From the NCBI RefSeq assembly GCF_037893015.1, contig NC_133665.1, positions 106,947,971 to 107,011,970 on the forward strand: a stretch of DNA of 64,000 nucleotides, given 5' to 3'. Shown piece after piece: positions 58,671 to 64,000 of this stretch; position 1 is the stretch's first letter, and every line of letters begins with the position of its first letter. Position numbers and translations under genes: made by a program. The notes under the pieces were generated by a model that worked only from the letters and a program-made list of their open reading frames with translations, had not been told where the DNA came from and did no database searches. The stretch is from Macrotis lagotis. Taxonomy: Eukaryota; Chordata; Mammalia; Peramelemorphia; Peramelidae.

Positions 58671-60340
58671 TAAAGAGCCATGGTCCCAGTACTGCCACCT
58701 ACCATCAAGGATGCCCCTTGCAGCTCTTTAAATTGTTCTCAGAATCAAGACAGGCAGAACATTTAGATGTGGGGGGTCCTTAGAGACCAGGTAACCCAAA
58801 CCTCTTTTACATGGGAGGAAATGCTTAACAGAATGGGGGATTCCTTCAGTAAGTGACAGAACCAGTGTCTTAACTCCTTCGCCTGCCTTAGGGAGTACAT
58901 TACCCATGGCCACTAACCTAGGCCCATAAGAGAATTCTTTCTGTGCCAACGATACATCCATGCTTGGGAAGGGAAGTGAGAACTTCCCCCTCACCTGGGA
59001 ATGACATCCATGAGGACTTGCAGTATTTCAGTGATAATCACTTCTTTTCCCTCCATCTTGAGGGCCTTAAGGTTTGCAAAAGGATTTCTTCCTGCAACCC
59101 CCACTCTCACCAGGCCTGCCCCCCAGGGAGTCAGAGGTGCTGGAAGCTTTAACAGCTTGAACCTGCACTGAGACTTTTGGAATCCCCATAGATAATGCTC
59201 TCCATTTTACAGTTGAGGAAACTCAGGCCCAGGTTCAATCATTCTTGCCTGTGGTCATCCATCCTGATGTGGAGCCAGGTCTCTGAACTTTTTGAGTGCG
59301 GCCTCTAGAGAGTCTTCAGGGGATGGTTACAGCTGGAGCTGAGTCGCCCAAGCTGTGGTCCAATTCCCTTGGCCCAGTGGGGAGAACCAGATGTGGGCCC
59401 CATCTTGGGCCCCCTCATTCTGAGCTGAGTAAGGACAGTAACAGTAACTCCTTAGAGGCTTTCTAAGGTTGGCCATGTTCTTTGCATGTGTTCTCTGTTT
59501 TTCTCTCCAGCACCCACCACAAGCCCCTCCATAGTAGGTGTTCAGGGGTGCTTCCTGAAGGACTCATTCGCAGGATTTCACAAGCACGCACACAGGACCC
59601 CTCTGGAGCTGCCACTCACCTCCTACCACCAGCGTGCATGTTTTTGGAAGCTCCAGAGAAAGGGCTGGGATCAGGGTTTGGGACAGCAGCAGAGGGTTCG
59701 GATCCGTCTAGATGACCTTGTTCATTCACTGCTGCATGGGCCCAGGAGATTGAGGAGGGGGCCTGGGCCTTTTCCACCACCTGTTGCCCTCCCATTCTAT
59801 GCCCAGGGCCTTGCACATTGTCAACAGCAGGAAACATTGACTGAGTTGAATTGTTCTGTGTTTCTGAGAAGGGAGTCCCTGGACTGAGAGTTGTTGCTTT
59901 CTGCAGGCCCCCGTGAAGGTTTCCTGTCCCCATCCCTCTTTGTGCCCCTCCCCGGAAGCAGTTGACAGCAGCTTCAGAGATCCTTTCTAGACAATAGCTC
60001 CCCCTCTTCCGCCTCCCCATTTTCAGTTCCTTCCCACCCTCTAGTGAGCTGGGGAGAGAGATGAAATATTTCATCGATGCCAAAGGAAGGCAGAAGAGCC
60101 TAACAAATTCTCTTGGATTCTGGGCCGTTGGCCCAGGGCCCAGCCTGTATTGCCAAAGAGCTCTCGTTTCCCCGGGGCTCTTTAGCTCCTGAAATTCCCC
60201 TCCCTTCCCTTACAACTTTAAGTGCCAATTTCTGCCTTAAAAACCCAGAGCAACGGATTTGTTGTGATTGTTTTTTCTTTTCCCCTATGGCTTAAGTGCT
60301 GGAGATTGAACAATGGCCCCTGCAAAACAGCTTGGGAATC
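58671..60340. other. Intron 1: two MIR scraps, 0.9 kb without repeats
   Basis: Inverse MIR-like pieces at 58770-58890 and 59195-59300. 59470-60335 shows no repeat; a 133-codon frame at 59486-59887 shows no domain. Confidence 0.4.
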
Positions 60341-60344
60341 ATAA

Positions 60345-60490
60345 TATGACAGATCTAGGAGGGACTTTGTAAACCATGTATTCCAGCCATCTCTTTTTAG
60401 AGATGGGGAAACTGAGGCTCAGAAGGGGAAGAGATTGACCTGAGACTACACAGCTTGTTAAGGGTAGAGCCAAGATTTGAGTTTCTTTTC
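60345..60490 (-). mobile_element. MIR/THER-type SINE (antisense)
   Basis: gatctaggagggactttgta, 'ttttagagatggggaaactg', gacctgagactacacagctt. Confidence 0.8.
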
Positions 60491-62750
60491 TACCTCATAT
60501 CTGAAAGGATCCAGAAGCTACCGCCAATTCTCCTGAGCTCCCACAGAGGACCAAATGGCACCAGGATTGAGCTCCCTTAGGCTTTCCTCCCCTGGCCAAG
60601 CCTCACTAAGGCTTCTCAAGAAAATAATGCCCTGGGGCAGTGATTCCTGCCTTGACCTTATTGGAGCTGAGAGCTCTATGGCAACTGTTTGGAGAGTCCT
60701 GGTTGTCAGATGCCTATATTGGCTGACACTGAGGGACCTGGACCACTGCCACTCCAGGTCTGGCCCTGACCCTCTTAGCACTGCCCAGCTCTCTGCTTGG
60801 GGCTCTTTGTGCTCAAGAATTTTCTAACTCAGTCAGTCATCATGGACTTTCCTTGGGACCCAGAGAGGCCAATTGTAAAAGCTGCTCAGGTGACTGACTC
60901 ACCAGTTACCAGGACAGTACTGCACCCACCTTCTCACCCAGTCCACACTTGGATTCTTAGGACTCTAGCATAGGAAGCACCAGCCCAGAGACTACAGTCC
61001 TTCCTGATTTTTTGGTGCCTGTAGGAACATTCAATGAGGTGGTTTTCTCTGGAGTGTTCTTAGTAACATCTGGTGCCTTCCCATCACCTGCTTGTCCTGA
61101 TTGTGTTAACACTGATGAAGCCAGCTCTGTGGATGGGGGAGGGCACACCAAGGTCTTTCAGCCCTTAGGGCAGAGGCAGCCTGGTCAGCTCTGTGCTGCT
61201 AACAGTCCCGGGCCTGCAAGATTCCTCTGTCCCTAGTCTACTCCCTGGACCTTAGAAAGAGAAGAATTATGGGTCCCAGTCCTGGGCTCTGAGATCCTGT
61301 GGAAGCTGGAACTGTTCAGATGGATGCAATCAGTCTGACAGCATTGCTGCAGTGTGGGCCTGGTGAGGGTTCTCTTCCTGTAGTTGCAGGATAGTGGTGG
61401 TACCCAAGGGGCACAAGACTGGGGGGGGGGGTAAAGAGCATCTGAATCTCTTCCCTGACTTCAGTGTCTGCTGCCTTTCTCACCTGCCCTTCCCTGCAAC
61501 ATTCAGCTTACATTCCTGGAAGCTGGTTTCCTTTCCTTTGTTTTTACTGACTTATCACCTTTTGGATGAGGGAATCAATACAGAACATTGTTTAATGTTC
61601 TTAGCAATAACTTGTATCAAGAGTCAGAATGATGATGGGAAAAGAGATCTGCATTGGGAATCAAATTCCAACACCTCCCCAACTGTCTGTGTTACCTAGA
61701 TGAAGGCATTCCCTAGTCCTTAGCTTCCCTGTTTAGAAAATGGATGAGACACTCTCTAAGGTCCAGTCCTGAGATTATGGTCCTGTGCTTGGCACCAGAG
61801 GCCAACCTGGAATCCTCCTGTGCTAACAGTACTCTTGCCCAAGGCAGATGCCAGACCCTCCATTCTGGGATGAGAAAGGGATCTCCCTCCAGTGTACTGT
61901 GGGTAGGAAGTGTGGTATAGCTCAGTGTACCATGAACCCCAAACTGCTGAGAACCAAACCTTGTGAGGTACTGTCATCCCAATGGTCTGGAGAGGGGCCT
62001 TAAAGATAACACTGGGCTTCAGGTTGGGAGATGGCGATTTGAGGTGGGGGGCCCTGGGCAAGACATTCTTCCTCCCAAGGCCTCAGTTTCCCCATCTGCA
62101 AAAGGAGGGGAGATGTGGGACTGCCCAAGCTAAGTTCTTCCAGTTTGGAGCATGTGATTCTAATTTATGGAACTTGAAGAAGTACCAGAGGAGCAGGCTC
62201 ATTTGGGCAGAGGAGAGGTCACAGAGAAGCTGAGTTTATGTCCTCTTGAAGTCACCTAGCCAGACTCTGGAAATGCAATTAGGCAGTCTCCTGGTTCCCA
62301 GCCCTCTGTGTCACCACGCCCATGTTCCTCTGGAAAAGGCCGGCATTCCTACTTGGTTGGGGAGAGGCATTCCTGCTCTGTGGAGGCCATCTGATCCCCA
62401 CAGCCTCAGTGAAGGGGGGGGGCTTTGGGTGAAGAGGGGGAGGAATTTACTGATGACCAGAACCTTGCTTACTGGCACTAGTGGTTTGAGGCACATTGGG
62501 ACAGCAGGAGGGCAGGAACAGCCCTGGGTCAGACCACAGCTGGAGCATCGGGGTCAGTTCTGACTGCTGTCTTCCAAGAAATCAAGCCTTGGGCAAATCC
62601 CTTCTCTCTGGGCTTCAGAGTCCGCATCTCAAAATAGAGATTTGAAGTAGATGACTTCTAAGGTCTCCTGCTCAAAGTTTCTGATCCTAAGGGAGATCAG
62701 GTTCAGAAGATGGAGGGAAGTAGAGGGGAAAGGCTAAAGACCAAATCCTA
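60491..62750. other. Intron 1: unassigned with MIR fragments
   Basis: MIR-like + pieces at 61640-61770, 62045-62165 (ctcagtttccccatctgcaa) and 62575-62690 (tgggcaaatcccttctctct). G-run at 61421-61430. No exon recognised. Confidence 0.45.
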
Positions 62751-62754
62751 TAAG

Positions 62755-63030
62755 TTGAGGGGGGCCCACCTGCTCACATCTTCAAGTATTTGAAGGCTTT
62801 TGTTCAGCTTGGGCCCAGGGGGATAATGCATGAATAGAATTCACAAGAGGCTGGTTTCAACCTGAGGAAAAATTGTTAACAAGGACAGCTCTCCCAAAGT
62901 AGAATGGACCATCTCCATCCACCAAGGGAGGGCTTCACTGGGAGTCTGGATGATCCCTTGTTGGGGATGTTATGAAGGGCTTTTTGCTCAGGTATTGGTT
63001 GGGACCAGGGTATCTCTGATACTTTTGTTT
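62755..63030 (+). mobile_element. CR1/L3 LINE 3' end
   Basis: catcttcaagtatttgaagg, 'aggctggtttcaacctgagg', aaaaattgttaacaaggaca, gtagaatggaccatc, ttgttggggatgttatgaag: the 3' end order of CR1/L3 elements. Confidence 0.8.
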
Positions 63031-63032
63031 CC

Positions 63033-63242
63033 CAATTTACTACATTTCTTTTGATCTTGGTTACAGTAGTTTTGTCTGTGTAAAAAGCTTTTTAATTTAA
63101 TGTAATCAAAATTATCTAGTTTGTTTTAAATGGTGTTCTTTATCTCTTCCTTGGTCATAAACTGTTTCCCTTTCCATAGATCTGACAGGTAAACTACTCC
63201 TTGATCTAGTTTGCTTATTTTTTTTTATGTCTAAATCCTGTA
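63033..63242 (-). mobile_element. L1 LINE fragment (antisense)
   Basis: Inverse of L1 sequence at about 55-240 of this window: tccctttccatagatctgac, 'aggtaaactactccttgatc', tttttttatgtctaaatcc. It shows that the L1 family at the left edge also sits in intron 1. Confidence 0.85.
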
Positions 63243-64000
63243 TCGATACTTTTGAAACATTGACATTGTCTGATTTTTTTTTTCCTGAGGAATTGCAGAG
63301 TCCCCCTAAGCAGGTCAGGGACACAAAGAGAAAACCATGTTATATGAGGATCAGGCAAAGGCAAGTTGTGAAGTCTCTCAGGGCCTCAGTTTCCTCATCT
63401 GTAAAAAGATACAGTTGGACTAGATGAACTAATTAAGCTGCCTTTTGTTTCCAAGTCTTTGATTCTATGTATACTGGACCCCAGGATGTTGAGCTTGAAA
63501 GAGCCAAGGCTTTGAGGCTAAGTAGGTGGAAGACTACTTCTCCCTCTGAACTGGAGGAGCATCCTTGCCATAGGGTTGCTTTACACATAAAGCATTGCCC
63601 TGAATCCTTGAGTATCCTCACTTTGCATTACTTCGAAACAGCCACTCCTTGGTTCTTCTCTGCATTTGCTTTCTTTCCTGTCCCTGCTCCCCTTCCCTAC
63701 ACAGTGTGGGTGCTTTAAAACTGAAATATGGGAAGGAAAGCCCTGCAAATGGCCCTCTCTGGATGGAGGCTGGTTAGACAGAGAGCAAAAAAGAAAACTG
63801 CTTCTAGTTCCAGCTTTGCACTGACTCACTCTTCACTTATTCCTTCTTTCCTTCCTTCAGAAAATATTTGCTTATATTAGATGCTAAGGGAAATCCAGAT
63901 TTTAGAGCCTCAGGCATATACATATATCTAATGTACAATAGCACATTAAGGTATCAGAGATGCCAGCCATGGGCATTACTGCCACGTGAACAGGTGACAT
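63243..64000. other. Intron 1: MIR tail, otherwise unassigned
   Basis: MIR-like + piece at 63370-63470 (ggcctcagtttcctcatctg). The rest of the window shows no exon. Confidence 0.45.

Noticed and set aside
59486-59887. 133-codon frame in intron 1
   Set aside because: No domain or homolog recognised; an antisense frame overlaps equally well.

Overview
The window reads as nuclear DNA from a marsupial, most likely a didelphid such as the grey short-tailed opossum. The best evidence is 18 copies of a ~150 bp tRNA-derived SINE with a marsupial signature: a head with Pol III A/B-box-like sequence, a body that always contains the same 'aataattacctagctgtgtg' stretch, and an A-rich tail after 'ttgccttgc'. 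MAR1-type SINEs, MIR-type SINEs, L2, L1, RTE and CR1/L3 LINE pieces accompany them. The species name is an inference.

Only one host gene can be recognised: the first coding exon of GNAI2 (G protein alpha-i2) at 34152-34269 on the + strand. It encodes the first 39 codons and the first base of codon 40, and ends in a canonical GTAAGG donor. Exon 2 (P-loop, GESGKSTIVKQMK) was not found, so everything from 34270 to the right edge is read as intron 1, at least 29.7 kb long.

Layout. 1-32.9 kb: AT-rich intergenic DNA made mostly of nested retroposons (L1 at 1-1466, 3442-4195, 5360-6950, 8535-9065, 21155-21590; L2 at 1855-3440, 11480-12500, 31000-31745 and others; RTE at 27990-29010; CR1/L3 at 24230-25040), plus long purine/pyrimidine tracts. 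33.1-35.8 kb: a CpG island holding a G-rich minisatellite, a TATA-less promoter with five evenly spaced CCAAT boxes and GC boxes, the GNAI2 5' UTR and exon 1, and the start of intron 1. 35.8-64 kb: GC-richer intron DNA with many short old MIR fragments, few young SINEs (four, all antisense to the gene), an L1 at 56.75-57.69 kb and a CR1/L3 at 62.75-63.03 kb.

No new gene system is visible. The most useful leads are the promoter architecture (CCAAT array plus G-rich minisatellite), a ~90 bp duplication inside intron 1, two copies of the same SINE-(GAA)n-L2-SINE composite, a tail-to-tail SINE palindrome formed by two insertions at one target, and an RFX X-box-like palindrome 5' of an exon-like open frame near 10.6-11.0 kb. 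All coordinates of repeats are by-eye estimates.
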